64,000 bases of DNA from Alistipes sp. dk3624 (GTDB lineage: Bacteria; Bacteroidota; Bacteroidia; Bacteroidales; Rikenellaceae). Position 1 is the stretch's first letter, and every line of letters starts with the position of its first letter. Both the position numbers and the translations under genes were made by a program. Below, piece by piece: positions 38,161-46,400 of the stretch. The stretch is from the NCBI RefSeq assembly GCF_009557455.1, contig NZ_CP045651.1:620001-684000 (forward strand), given 5' to 3'. The notes beneath the pieces were generated by a model. It searched no databases. It was not told the DNA's origin and saw only the letters and a program-made list of their open reading frames with translations.

Positions 38161-38206
38161 ACGCACCGGGCGACCGGCAAAGCAGATTGCACCTGTTACC
38201 GGACAT

Positions 38207-38551
38207 TTAAGGCATTTCGATCTCTTTACAGGGGTCCCAGAAAACCTTCCTCCAACCGACGATCCGGTCGCCGGCGACCTGCACGCCCTCCGATTCGAGC
38301 AGTTCACGCATCCGGGACGGGCTGCCGAAAGCATGACTGCCCGAAAGCCGTCCCTGGCTGTCGACGACCCGGTGGGCCGGAATGCGGGCTTCGCCGCAGC
38401 TTCCCAGGATACGCCCGACCAGCCGCGCCCAGCCGGGACGGCCCAAAGCGCGCGCAACGGCCCCGTAGGAAGTGGCCCGTCCCCGGGGAACCGCAGCGAC
38501 GATCTGACAGACCGCCTGCCTCAACTCGCTGAAATCGGATTGCTGCATCAT
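38207..38551 (-). CDS. Alkyltransferase-like protein (MGMT fold without active cysteine)
   Basis: This 114-residue protein is the DNA-binding domain of the O6-alkylguanine-DNA methyltransferase family: VPRGRATSYGAVARALGRPG (helix-turn-helix and arginine finger region) and IPAHRVVDSQGRLSG. In true methyltransferases the motif is PCHRV; here alanine (A59) replaces the alkyl-accepting cysteine. The protein therefore cannot perform the suicide transfer and is best called an alkyltransferase-like protein, which binds O6-alkylguanine and flags it for nucleotide excision repair. Length fits ATL proteins (about 100-120). A good promoter lies at 38690-38721. Two adjacent ATGs (38551, 38548) are possible starts. 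Confidence 0.88.
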   Translation of the reverse strand: MMQQSDFSELRQAVCQIVAAVPRGRATSYGAVARALGRPGWARLVGRILGSCGEARIPAHRVVDSQGRLSGSHAFGSPSRMRELLESEGVQVAGDRIVGWRKVFWDPCKEIEMP

Positions 38552-38918
38552 TTTTCCGTATCGTTCAATCGACGGCGATTCGCCGCCTCAAAATTCCGGC
38601 GAACCGCTTCGAACCGACATTCCCCGAAAACCGCCGGGCGGCGGATACGCACACCGCTCGATGACTTTCCAAAATCAGATCAATCGTCATAAAAATACAC
38701 ATCCGAACGGTAATATACAAACATTTTTCCGATGGAATGCTCCGATATACCCCGATTCGCACATCCCGCAGCGAACGGCATACGCGAACGAAGGTCGGGA
38801 CGGAAGACCGGTCCGTACGAAAAGGGAAGCGATCGCCTGCGGACGGCCGCCTCACATCGGAGAACGTTGCGGTTATCGGACTCAGAACCGGCAGGCAAGC
38901 CGAAACGTCCGGCGGATT
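38552..38918. other. Non-coding region between the ATL and RclA-like genes
   Basis: No supported gene is present. It contains the ATL promoter (38690-38721), a leader of about 130 bases and, on the RclA side, about 200 bases after the RclA-like stop with no clear terminator. A 42-codon frame ending at 38565 cannot start at its ATG because that ATG touches the -7 box. Confidence 0.55.
38690..38721 (-). promoter_or_regulatory. Bacteroidota-type promoter of the ATL gene
   Basis: On the minus strand TTTG (38718-38721) is followed after exactly 20 bases by TATTTTTA (38690-38697), seven of eight bases of TAnnTTTG. It implies a 5' leader of roughly 130 bases before the ATG at 38551. Confidence 0.65.
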
Positions 38919-40289
38919 TCAGACGAACAGGTCGTTCAGCGCTTCGCTGACGCTCGGGTGCGTGAAAACGAAATCGCGAAGAAAAGCGGCAGTGCGTCCG
39001 GATTTCATCGCCACGGCGACCGTATTGATGACCTCGCTCGATTCGGGACAAAACAGCGTACATCCCAGAATCCGGTTCGTGCGGGCGTCGATCACCGCTT
39101 TCAACAGGCCGTCCGTCTCGCCGATGGTCCGCATCCGGGGAATCGAAGCGACGGCTATCCGGTTGACCCGGACATCCAGGTTGTTCCGCCGGGCCGTCTT
39201 TTCGGTAATGCCGATGTGCGACAACGGCGGGTCGATGAATACGGAGTAGGCCACCGGATTGCGGTCGCCGGTTTTCCGCACCGCCGCGCCGAACAGGTCG
39301 TCCCGGATAATCCGGTAATCGTCCAGCGAAATGTAAGTGAACTGGAGTCCCCCCTTCACATCGCCGATCGCGCGGATATTCGGATTGGACGTCCTCAGCC
39401 GATCGTCCACGATGACGGCCCCGCGCGAATCGACCTTTACGCCGGCAGCTTCGAGATTCAGTCCTTCGGTCGCCGGCCGGCGGCCCGCAGCGATCAGTAC
39501 GGCGTCCGCTTCCAGTTCCCCGACCCGGCCCTCCCCGGCCTGCCGCCAGGATACCTTCGCCGCCCCGCCGGAATCGCGCACGGACAATACGTCGGCGCCC
39601 GTTCGGAAAACGATCCCCTTTTTCTCAAGAGTCTCCCGGACGCTGTCGGCGACATCCCGGTCTTCCCTCGGCATCAGCACAGGCCCCCCTTCGAACACCG
39701 TCACTTCCGAGCCGAAAGAGGCGTACATGGAGGCGAATTCGAGCCCGATGTACCCGCCGCCCACGATCGCCAGCCGGCGCGGCAACTCCTTCAGCTCCAT
39801 GATCGACGCGCTCGTATGGACGAAACGGCTCGCAGACAGCCCGTCGATCGGCGGCAGGACGGTCTCGGCCCCGGTATCGATAAAGATGTATTTCGCTTTC
39901 AGCACCTGCCTGCCTTCCGCGCCCTCCACCGAAACCTCGTCCGGGGAGACGAACGAGCCGACGCCGGTATAGACCGCGATCCCCGGACGGTCGGCCAGGT
40001 TGTGGTAATTCCGGTCGCGCAACGACGAAACGACCTCTTCCTTGACCGCGACGGCCCGGCGGTAAAACTCTTTTTTCCGGTCGAACGGAAGTTCGAGGCG
40101 CATGGCCGCCGCTTTCGCCTGGTGTATCAGCGTTTTGGTCGGAATGCATCCGGTATTGATACAAGTTCCGCCGTACATCTTCTCGGAACGTTCGACTACG
40201 GCCACCGTCCATTCGCGTTTGGCCAGTTCGACGGCTAAGGTCTTTCCGCCTTTGCCGAAACCGATAATAATCGCATCATAAGTCTTCAT
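38919..40289 (-). CDS. rclA: RclA-like pyridine nucleotide-disulfide oxidoreductase
   Basis: This 456-residue flavoenzyme belongs to the mercuric reductase-like branch typified by E. coli RclA. It has an FAD site (IIIGFGKGGKTLA), the redox disulfide GGTCINTGCIPTK (C43, C48), an NAD(P) site (LAIVGGGYIGLEFASMY), and a second FAD contact (NIRAIGDV). A C-terminal dimer domain ends in FTHPSVSEALNDLF, where the usual HPT motif reads HPS. RclA reduces Cu(II) and protects against hypochlorous acid. The gene overlaps the DUF417 gene by 14 bases, the same partner as in the E. coli rcl operon, which supports the assignment. General disulfide reductase function remains possible. Confidence 0.85.
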   Translation of the reverse strand: MKTYDAIIIGFGKGGKTLAVELAKREWTVAVVERSEKMYGGTCINTGCIPTKTLIHQAKAAAMRLELPFDRKKEFYRRAVAVKEEVVSSLRDRNYHNLADRPGIAVYTGVGSFVSPDEVSVEGAEGRQVLKAKYIFIDTGAETVLPPIDGLSASRFVHTSASIMELKELPRRLAIVGGGYIGLEFASMYASFGSEVTVFEGGPVLMPREDRDVADSVRETLEKKGIVFRTGADVLSVRDSGGAAKVSWRQAGEGRVGELEADAVLIAAGRRPATEGLNLEAAGVKVDSRGAVIVDDRLRTSNPNIRAIGDVKGGLQFTYISLDDYRIIRDDLFGAAVRKTGDRNPVAYSVFIDPPLSHIGITEKTARRNNLDVRVNRIAVASIPRMRTIGETDGLLKAVIDARTNRILGCTLFCPESSEVINTVAVAMKSGRTAAFLRDFVFTHPSVSEALNDLFV

Positions 40290-40884
40290 CGCCGTTGTTT
40301 TTTTGTTCGTTCAATAGCCTTCTGGCCGATTCGGAGAGCAGGATCACCGCCCCGGCCAAAATCGCGATATCTTTGACGACCAGCCTCCCCGCCCCGCTCA
40401 GCAGCGGAAATCCGTGCTCCGCCCCGAGGTCGGGAACCCACGCTTCGGGAGTCGTCGCAAGGAACGACAGGGTGCCGACAGTCATCAGGATTGCAAGGAT
40501 TGCACCAACAAGGCCCGCTTTCGGAAAAAACATGCCGAGAAACGCCAGCACCCCGATCCCCATAATCAGGACGCCCAGTCCGCGCGAGAACCCGTACGTA
40601 TTGTTCGCCGTATGCCAGTCGCGTTTAGCCGGGTCGAATTCGCCCTCGCGGAGCTTGTAATCCCTGTATTCGGGCGCGGATTTCGTATAGAAGAAGCTCA
40701 TGAAAGGGCTGTTGGCGACGAAAGGGACGATCCCTTCGGCCTCGTAATTCCAAAATTTCAGGCCGCCGATCCAGACGAAGATCACGAAGATAGCGACACG
40801 CATCAGGCCGATGCCCAGTTTCCGGCAGCCGGCAGTCAATCTCAGCGAACCGACGTAAAGTTTTTTGAGTTCCGTCATCATCAT
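40276..40884 (-). CDS. rclC: DUF417 inner membrane protein (RclC-like)
   Basis: This 202-residue protein has four predicted membrane helices (about 22-40, 98-116, 122-142, 165-185) and the DUF417 signatures FVWIGGLKFWNYEAEGIVPFV and NSPFMSFFY. In E. coli this family member is RclC, part of the reactive chlorine response. The start is the first of three consecutive ATGs at 40884, preceded by GAGAA; upstream in-frame codons to 40968 lie before the promoter's -7 box and are excluded. Its stop lies inside the start of the RclA-like gene. A promoter of the phylum type lies just upstream (40911-40941). Confidence 0.87.
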   Translation of the reverse strand: MMMTELKKLYVGSLRLTAGCRKLGIGLMRVAIFVIFVWIGGLKFWNYEAEGIVPFVANSPFMSFFYTKSAPEYRDYKLREGEFDPAKRDWHTANNTYGFSRGLGVLIMGIGVLAFLGMFFPKAGLVGAILAILMTVGTLSFLATTPEAWVPDLGAEHGFPLLSGAGRLVVKDIAILAGAVILLSESARRLLNEQKNNGDEDL

Positions 40885-40910
40885 TTCTCTTTTGAGGTTT
40901 AACGATGATG

Positions 40911-40941
40911 CAAAGATCCGCCGTTTACGCCGGCCGGTAAA
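40911..40941 (-). promoter_or_regulatory. Promoter of the rclC-rclA pair
   Basis: On the minus strand TTTA (40938-40941) is followed after 19 bases by GATCTTTG (40911-40918), seven of eight bases of TAnnTTTG. It lies 27 bases before the DUF417 start and excludes longer start choices for that gene. Confidence 0.6.
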
Positions 40942-40975
40942 TGGCGATTCTGCCGGATGTGTTGGCAATTATTCC

Positions 40976-41803
40976 CTATTTCCGGCTCCGGTATTCCGAA
41001 ATGCTTTTCCCGGTCGCCCCTTTGAAGAACCGGCTGAAAGAGGCCGCGTCTTCGAATCCGAGGATACCGGCGACCTCCTTGGCGCTTTTCGAAGTATAGA
41101 GCAGCAAACGCCGGGCTTCGGCCTGCGTCCGGTCGCGGATGACCTGCAACGGCGACGGCAGGCCGTAAACGGCGAAAAGATTCGACAGCGTTTTCGGGGA
41201 GCGGTGCAGCAGAAGGGCATACTCCTGCACCTGCTTCTTTTCACGGAAGTACCGGTCGACCAGCACATAGTACCGGCGGACGATGTCGAACTGCCGTTCG
41301 CTGCCCGCCCCGGCTGCGAACCGTTCCCGCGCCATGCGCGTACAAGTAATGATAAAACGTTTCAACAGAATGCGCAGCATCTCTTCGCGCAGGTTGTCGG
41401 CGACGGCGTACTCGGCAGCTATCCGGTCGGTGATCTCATGCAGCGCTTCCGACTGTCCGGCGGTCAACTTCAGCCGCATAACGTCCGACGATCCGTTGAA
41501 CAGCAGGCCGTTGCACGACACTTCGTCGTCGTGCCCGTAGATGCAGTAAAAATCGCTGTTGAACAGCAACGCCAGATACTCTGCGCCGGACTCCCCGAAT
41601 TCGATCCGGTGCAACGGAGTGAGCGAAACGATCTCGCCGGCGGCGAGTTGCGTTTCCACATGGTCGATCACGAGAGTTAGCGTCCCGCGCTGCACCCAGA
41701 TGAATTTATACAGGCTCCGGTCCCGGCGCAGCACCGGATCGGCATGAAAGCTGCTGGTCATCGCGACGACTCCTTTCAGACGGGTGGTAACGCTGTAATC
41801 CAT
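40976..41803 (-). CDS. AraC-family transcriptional regulator (position of RclR)
   Basis: This 275-residue regulator has an N-terminal cupin-like sensing domain (LTLVIDHVETQLAAGEIVSLTPLHRIEFG) and a C-terminal AraC double helix-turn-helix (VQEYALLLHRSPKTLSNLF and SAKEVAGILGFEDAASFSRFFKGATGKS). It ends 91 bases before the rclC start on the same strand, so it likely controls that pair. E. coli RclR senses HOCl through cysteines C21 and C89. This protein has few cysteines (one in FYCIYGHDDEVSCNG, for example), so the sensing mechanism need not be the same. The start at 41803 (MDYSVTTRLKG) follows a TATCTTTA box at 41825-41832; the longer frame to 41902 has no support. Confidence 0.88.
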   Translation of the reverse strand: MDYSVTTRLKGVVAMTSSFHADPVLRRDRSLYKFIWVQRGTLTLVIDHVETQLAAGEIVSLTPLHRIEFGESGAEYLALLFNSDFYCIYGHDDEVSCNGLLFNGSSDVMRLKLTAGQSEALHEITDRIAAEYAVADNLREEMLRILLKRFIITCTRMARERFAAGAGSERQFDIVRRYYVLVDRYFREKKQVQEYALLLHRSPKTLSNLFAVYGLPSPLQVIRDRTQAEARRLLLYTSKSAKEVAGILGFEDAASFSRFFKGATGKSISEYRSRK

Positions 41804-41824
41804 AGGGCTGCTGTTTTCCGATAG

Positions 41825-41832
41825 TAAAGATA
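41825..41832 (-). promoter_or_regulatory. -7 box of the AraC-family regulator gene
   Basis: TATCTTTA on the minus strand, 22 bases before the ATG at 41803, fits TAnnTTTG in seven of eight bases. No convincing -33 TTTG is present at 19-21 bases. Confidence 0.45.
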
Positions 41833-41917
41833 AGCATAATCCGCCGATAAAACCGCATCTTTCGGGACAGCGCAACCCTCCGTTGCGGGAAAAACGTCCC
41901 ATTCGGGCGAAAATGAT

Positions 41918-41925
41918 TACCTTTG
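41918..41925 (+). promoter_or_regulatory. -7 box of the membrane protein gene at 41950
   Basis: TACCTTTG matches TAnnTTTG fully and lies 24 bases before the ATG. No clear -33 element at the usual distance. It makes the in-frame TTG at 41923 an impossible start. Confidence 0.5.
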
Positions 41926-41949
41926 CAGTCGTTCCCGAAAAACACGGCT

Positions 41950-43002
41950 ATGAACATTCGCCCCCCCGAAACCCGGCTGTTTGCAGATCCGACGAAAAGA
42001 AAAAGATACCTTTTCGCCCTGACAATGATCCTGCTGATGGTAGCGGTCGCCGAACTGTCCGGCGAAAAAGAGATCATTTTCCCGGAAATGGCAGCCCTCA
42101 CGATCGGCATGTGGATAGTCGACAAGCAGGTATGGCGGGTCAGCCGCGCGCGGATGGTGGCGCTGATGACCGCAGGCGCCGTAGCCGGAGTCTGCATCGT
42201 GCGCTACTCGCCGCTGCCGCTGATAGCCGACATCGCGGTTTCGTTCGCCTTTACGGCCGTATGCCTGATGCTGTTCCGCGCTTCGCTGCCCCCGCTGATC
42301 TCGGCGGGCATGCTGCCGATCCTGCTTGGCACCGACAGTTGGATCTATCCGGCGGCCGTACTGACGATGACCCTGACCGTAGCGGCCGGGCAACGCCTGA
42401 TGGAACGGGGCCGCCTGCGGACGGCAGCCGATTTTACGCCGGCTGCAACGGAGTGGAAAAAAGAGACGCTCCGTTGGTTGTTCCTGCTCAGCACGATTCT
42501 AGTCGTCGCGGCCGTTCCGGTCTATACGTCGAACCTCTATTTCATTCTGCCGCCGCTGATAGTCACCTACGTCGAATTCGCCGGATCGAAAGCGGGCTTC
42601 CGAAACCGGCCGGTTCAGATCTTCCTGCTGCTGACGGCCGCCGCTTTCCTGGGCACGCTGTTCCAGTGGGCCGGGCACGTCCGTATGCAATGGCCCGAAT
42701 GGGCGGTAGCGCTCGCGGTCTTCACCAGCCTGTTCCTGCTGTTCGAACGCATCGGCAAATTTTTCGCTCCGGCCGGAGCGGTCGCGCTGATCCCGATGAT
42801 CGTGCCGCAGGAAGACCTACCGCTACTGCCCTTCGAGATCGCCGCCGGCGCAGCCCTGTTTATCGCCGCGGCAATGCTGCTGTTCCAGCAATGTTACCGG
42901 TGGCAGCGGGCTCAGTTGATCGTTTGCCTGGTTCCGGTTCCGCTGCGGAAACACCTGAACCGGGACGGACGCCGGATGCGGAAAGCGGTACGGAAATTTT
43001 AG
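41950..43002 (+). CDS. Multi-pass membrane protein of unknown function
   Basis: I do not recognise a specific family for this 350-residue protein. It has about nine to ten hydrophobic segments (for example FALTMILLMVAVAEL, ALMTAGAVAGVCIV, IADIAVSFAFTAVCLMLF, IFLLLTAAAFLGTLF, FEIAAGAALFIAAAMLLF) and a basic C terminus (RKHLNRDGRRMRKAVRKF). The two-block layout of helices recalls HPP or FUSC-type permeases, but diagnostic motifs are not clear. It is divergent from the AraC-family regulator, 146 bases away, and could be a target. Its stop codon overlaps the stop of the convergent hybrid kinase. Confidence 0.75.
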   Translation: MNIRPPETRLFADPTKRKRYLFALTMILLMVAVAELSGEKEIIFPEMAALTIGMWIVDKQVWRVSRARMVALMTAGAVAGVCIVRYSPLPLIADIAVSFAFTAVCLMLFRASLPPLISAGMLPILLGTDSWIYPAAVLTMTLTVAAGQRLMERGRLRTAADFTPAATEWKKETLRWLFLLSTILVVAAVPVYTSNLYFILPPLIVTYVEFAGSKAGFRNRPVQIFLLLTAAAFLGTLFQWAGHVRMQWPEWAVALAVFTSLFLLFERIGKFFAPAGAVALIPMIVPQEDLPLLPFEIAAGAALFIAAAMLLFQQCYRWQRAQLIVCLVPVPLRKHLNRDGRRMRKAVRKF

Positions 43003-46000
43003 ATCAGCGTCATCCGGGACTGCAACATGTCCAGTATCTGCCCTTTCAACTGTTTCGCATTGATCGGCTTGGGCATGTAACCGTCGAAACCGTTCTGCAT
43101 CACTTTCTGCTCGTCCGACGCGAAAGCGAAGGCGGTGACAGCGAGCACGGGCACGTCGGAAGATATTTTACGGATCTCGCGCGTGGCTTCGTAACCGTCC
43201 ATCACCGGCATATTGAGATCCATCAGCACCAGGTGCGGCCGGTATTGTTCGAATAATTCGACGGCCTCTTTTCCGTTCCACGCATGTACCAGCCGGTAAT
43301 CGTGCCGGAGAATGGTTTCGAACAGTCTGTAATTACTGTCGTCGTCCTCGGCGATCAGGACGGTCAGTTTGTCTTTTTCGACCGCCACGAGCGGACGCTC
43401 TTCCGGCTCGTCCTCCGGCCGGAGCGTGGCCGGCGTATAAGGGATCGTGAACCAGAACGTCGAACCTTTGCCCTCTTCGGACTCCACGCCGATCCGTCCG
43501 CCCATGTGCCGGACGATCGTATGGCAGATCGAAAGGCCGAGACCGGTGCCCTGTTCGAAGTGGTTCAGCTTGACGAACCGTCCGAAAACGCTGTCTTTCT
43601 TATCCTGCGGAATTCCGCAGCCGGTATCGGTCACGTAACAATAGATCTCCTGACCGCGCAGTTCGTAGCCGAACCGGATACTTCCCTGCTTGGTAAATTT
43701 GATCGCATTGGATATCAGATTGATCAACAATTGGGAAAGCCGGTTTCTTTCGGAGCGAATAGGACATTCGGCCAAGGGCCGTTCGAACGCCAGCTCCACC
43801 CGATCCGTCTTCAGGCGCATCCGCATCACGCGTTCCTTCTCCTGCATCAGTTCGTTCAGATCGAAATCCGAATAGACGAATTCGAGCGTTCCGGCTTCGA
43901 TCTTCGACAGATCGAGAATGTCGCCGATCAACTGCAACAACAATGCGTTGTTGTTCTCGATAATGCCGACGTACTCCTGCTTCTCCTGCTCCGAATCGGA
44001 CAATGCCAGAATCCCCGAGAAACCGACGATCGCATTCAGCGGCGTCCGGATTTCGTGGCTCATATTAGCGAGGAAAGCCGACTTGAGCCGGTTGGACTCT
44101 TCCGCCCGGTCTTTGGCCGACATCAACTCTTGCTCCATCTTCTTCCGCTCGGTAATCACCTGCGACGAACCGACCAGCACCAGCGGTTTGCCCGATCCAT
44201 CCCATGTCTCGACGGCCGCCTGCGCCTCCACCCACTCCTGCCGCCTACCCCGGCCTTCGCCGACGATCACCCGGTACTCCTCCTTCACTTTCGCTACCCG
44301 GCCTTCCGCCAAATCCCGGTAAGCGCGGCGCACCCTTTCCCGGTCTTCCCGGCGGATTTTGGCGAAATACTGCGTATCCGGCACGGAAAGCTGCTCTTCC
44401 CGGACATCGCCGTCCAGTCCGCCCAGTTCGATCGGCCGGTTCACATCGCACAGAATGGTGCGTTCCCGCAGGTTCCACTTCCACGGAACGATGCTGGCTA
44501 TCTCCAGGGCCATCGACAACTTCTTGTTCGTAGTGGAAAGTTTCTGCTGCACGTCGTGAAGCTGGGTGCTGTCCAGGCAAAATACGTCTATAATTCCCGG
44601 CATATGCGAACAGCACAGCACCACCTCGTAGAACGTGTCGATCGACTTAAAATAGTAAGTAAAAGTAATGCTCCGCCGTTCGGCGATCGCGATCCGGATA
44701 AAATGCAGGAATTCGGGCATCGACTCGGGAAAAATTTCGCTTCCCTTCTTGCCGATAATTCGCTCCTTGGGATAGAACGACCGTTCGAAAGACCGGTTCA
44801 CGTCGCAGAACACGGTATCGACCGGATCGCCGGATTCGTCCAGCACTACACGCTCCTGCATGTATATGATCGGCATGTTGTCGAACAAGTTCGTATAGTT
44901 TTCACCGATCTGGATCTCCCGCAGTTGCGCCTTACTGAGTTTTTGTAACATGCGGTTGCGCTTCGACTGAAAAAGAAGCAGGGCGACGACGAAAAGAACG
45001 ACCGTCCCGAAAAGGACGTACTTGTACTGCTCGAAAAAAGAGGGAGGCCGGTTGTAAACCACCGCCCCTTTCGGCGTATCGGCCAGAGAAAACCCGTTGC
45101 CGACCAGCGATTCGTAATTGAACGTAGGAATGCCCCGCGGAAAATAAAACGGAATATCCCGCGGCTGACGACCGGCCAGCACCCCGGAAATGGTTTCGAT
45201 CAACTTTTTATTGAACGCTTCTTGACTGTAAACGAAACCGCCGACGATACCGTTGGAATCCCTGATCCCCGACGGATGCAATGAAAAAAACGGCAGGGCG
45301 AACGTGGTGATTCCCCGGTAAGCGTCCGTCATCAGCACGGTATTGCCCACGAAGTTTTTTTTATACCACCAGGACGAATAGAGTACGCCCGTGGTTTTCC
45401 TGTCGATCGTTTTCAAAGAATCGAACAACTGCCCGGTCGTCATGTCCGCCGCGGAAAAATAACGGTAGCTTAGTTCCGGATAATCCGTCCGCATCAGTTC
45501 GGAGAGTTCCTGTTCGTCCTGCCGGTTGATATACAAGTCGTCGCCCAGGAATACCAGCTCTTTCATTCCCGGAATCATCCGGCGCATCAGATCGACGCTC
45601 TGTCGCAGAAAAACGGGCGTTTGCAAGACCGTCAGGTTGTACTCCGAAACCAATTCGGACAACGGGGTTCTCTGATCGGGCGGAATCGGATTTCGCTTCA
45701 GATACAGGCTGTCCGTTCCCACATACTCCTTGTCCGCGCAAAAAAGGATCGGAATGTCGCCCCAGTGTTTTTTTACATCTTCCAGCAATATCTTCGCCGG
45801 GTTCCCGATCAACAGCAGCATCCGGGGCGGGTGTTCCCGGTAATTCGCGAACAGCCTCCGCTTGAACTCGGTCGCCAGCGTATCGTTGTCGATCAACAAC
45901 ATGTTCATGTATTCGGAATACACGTTCAGGTTCTCGATCCCGGCGGCCATGTTGATGACAGGAATAATGATGTCGTTGCTCCATGCGGAGGCCTCGGCAT

Positions 46001-46139
46001 AAACGCTGACGACCAGCATATAATCGGTTCCCCGACCCTGCTGTTTTCCGAATCCGGGAAAAACCGCGAGCAGGCAAAAAACAAAAAGCAATCCGCCCTT
46101 TATCAGGCGAAACAAACGGACATCAGGCCTATCTATCAT
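42999..46139 (-). CDS. Hybrid histidine kinase with periplasmic binding-like sensor domain
   Basis: This 1046-residue kinase starts with a signal or anchor segment (GGLLFVFCLLAVFPGFG). A periplasmic region of about 340 residues resembling the ABC_sub_bind/peripla-binding type I fold follows (MLLLIGNPAKILLEDVKKHWGDIPILFC, MIPGMKELVFLGDDLYINR, GIVGGFVYSQEAFNKK). One membrane helix (about 375-392) is followed by two PAS-like units, a HisKA domain (SHEIRTPLNAIVGFSG, H695), a HATPase (TGCGIPQDKK, GTGLGLSICHTIV) and a C-terminal receiver (HLVLMDLNMPVMDG, D974). It lacks a DNA-binding domain, unlike the phylum's usual polysaccharide hybrid sensors. It is divergent from the GH39-like gene. Confidence 0.92.
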   Translation of the reverse strand: MIDRPDVRLFRLIKGGLLFVFCLLAVFPGFGKQQGRGTDYMLVVSVYAEASAWSNDIIIPVINMAAGIENLNVYSEYMNMLLIDNDTLATEFKRRLFANYREHPPRMLLLIGNPAKILLEDVKKHWGDIPILFCADKEYVGTDSLYLKRNPIPPDQRTPLSELVSEYNLTVLQTPVFLRQSVDLMRRMIPGMKELVFLGDDLYINRQDEQELSELMRTDYPELSYRYFSAADMTTGQLFDSLKTIDRKTTGVLYSSWWYKKNFVGNTVLMTDAYRGITTFALPFFSLHPSGIRDSNGIVGGFVYSQEAFNKKLIETISGVLAGRQPRDIPFYFPRGIPTFNYESLVGNGFSLADTPKGAVVYNRPPSFFEQYKYVLFGTVVLFVVALLLFQSKRNRMLQKLSKAQLREIQIGENYTNLFDNMPIIYMQERVVLDESGDPVDTVFCDVNRSFERSFYPKERIIGKKGSEIFPESMPEFLHFIRIAIAERRSITFTYYFKSIDTFYEVVLCCSHMPGIIDVFCLDSTQLHDVQQKLSTTNKKLSMALEIASIVPWKWNLRERTILCDVNRPIELGGLDGDVREEQLSVPDTQYFAKIRREDRERVRRAYRDLAEGRVAKVKEEYRVIVGEGRGRRQEWVEAQAAVETWDGSGKPLVLVGSSQVITERKKMEQELMSAKDRAEESNRLKSAFLANMSHEIRTPLNAIVGFSGILALSDSEQEKQEYVGIIENNNALLLQLIGDILDLSKIEAGTLEFVYSDFDLNELMQEKERVMRMRLKTDRVELAFERPLAECPIRSERNRLSQLLINLISNAIKFTKQGSIRFGYELRGQEIYCYVTDTGCGIPQDKKDSVFGRFVKLNHFEQGTGLGLSICHTIVRHMGGRIGVESEEGKGSTFWFTIPYTPATLRPEDEPEERPLVAVEKDKLTVLIAEDDDSNYRLFETILRHDYRLVHAWNGKEAVELFEQYRPHLVLMDLNMPVMDGYEATREIRKISSDVPVLAVTAFAFASDEQKVMQNGFDGYMPKPINAKQLKGQILDMLQSRMTLI

Positions 46140-46195
46140 AATAAACTATATACAAACCTCTTAACATTCGACCTCATTGCGCGCACAATGATATA

Positions 46196-46203
46196 CAAAT
46201 ATA
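46196..46203 (-). promoter_or_regulatory. -7 box of the second hybrid kinase gene
   Basis: TATATTTG on the minus strand matches TAnnTTTG fully, 56 bases before the kinase ATG. The nearest TTTG upstream (CAAA at 46218-46221) is only 14 bases away, shorter than the usual 19-21. Confidence 0.45.
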
Positions 46204-46283
46204 TACCTTTATTCTTGCAAAATGCACGATACGAGTTTTTTTATAATCCACCGGGAGCCGTCCCGCCCGGGATTTCGAACGCA

Positions 46284-46344
46284 ATAGGGCTGGAATATGT
46301 TTTAAACGGGTTTTCTCCATACAAAACTTCCGTAAAAGCCCTAT
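46284..46344. repeat. Long interrupted inverted repeat in the kinase/GH39 divergent region
   Basis: Nested complementary blocks run outward from loop CTCCATAC: GTTTT/AAAAC, ACGG/CCGT, TTTT/AAAA and ATAGGGC/GCCCTAT. Small bulges interrupt the arms. The dyad centre is near 46318, about 60 bases upstream of the GH39 -7 box. It could be an operator or a structured element; function unknown. Confidence 0.5.
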
Positions 46345-46352
46345 CGCTTCGG

Positions 46353-46384
46353 TTTCGCGGAACGAATGAAATTCCGTATCTTTG
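46353..46384 (+). promoter_or_regulatory. Promoter of the GH39-like gene
   Basis: TTTC (46353-46356) is followed after 20 bases by TATCTTTG (46377-46384), a full TAnnTTTG match. It lies 16 bases before the ATG at 46401 and 31 before an alternative ATG at 46416, so the later start may be the real one. Confidence 0.62.
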
Positions 46385-46400
46385 CAATAAATCCGGAACA

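Noticed and set aside
38565-38690. 42-codon small frame just before the ATL gene
   Set aside because: Its ATG adjoins the -7 box of the only good promoter, so it would not be in the transcript. It has no recognisable sequence.
46240-46300. tRNA-like TTCGAA segment
   Set aside because: The flanks do not form a 5-bp T stem, acceptor stem or anticodon arm on either strand.
45621-46400. In-frame upstream extension of the GH39-like gene
   Set aside because: It overlaps the divergent kinase and its promoter. The signal peptide and the -7 box at 46377-46384 place the start at 46401 or 46416.
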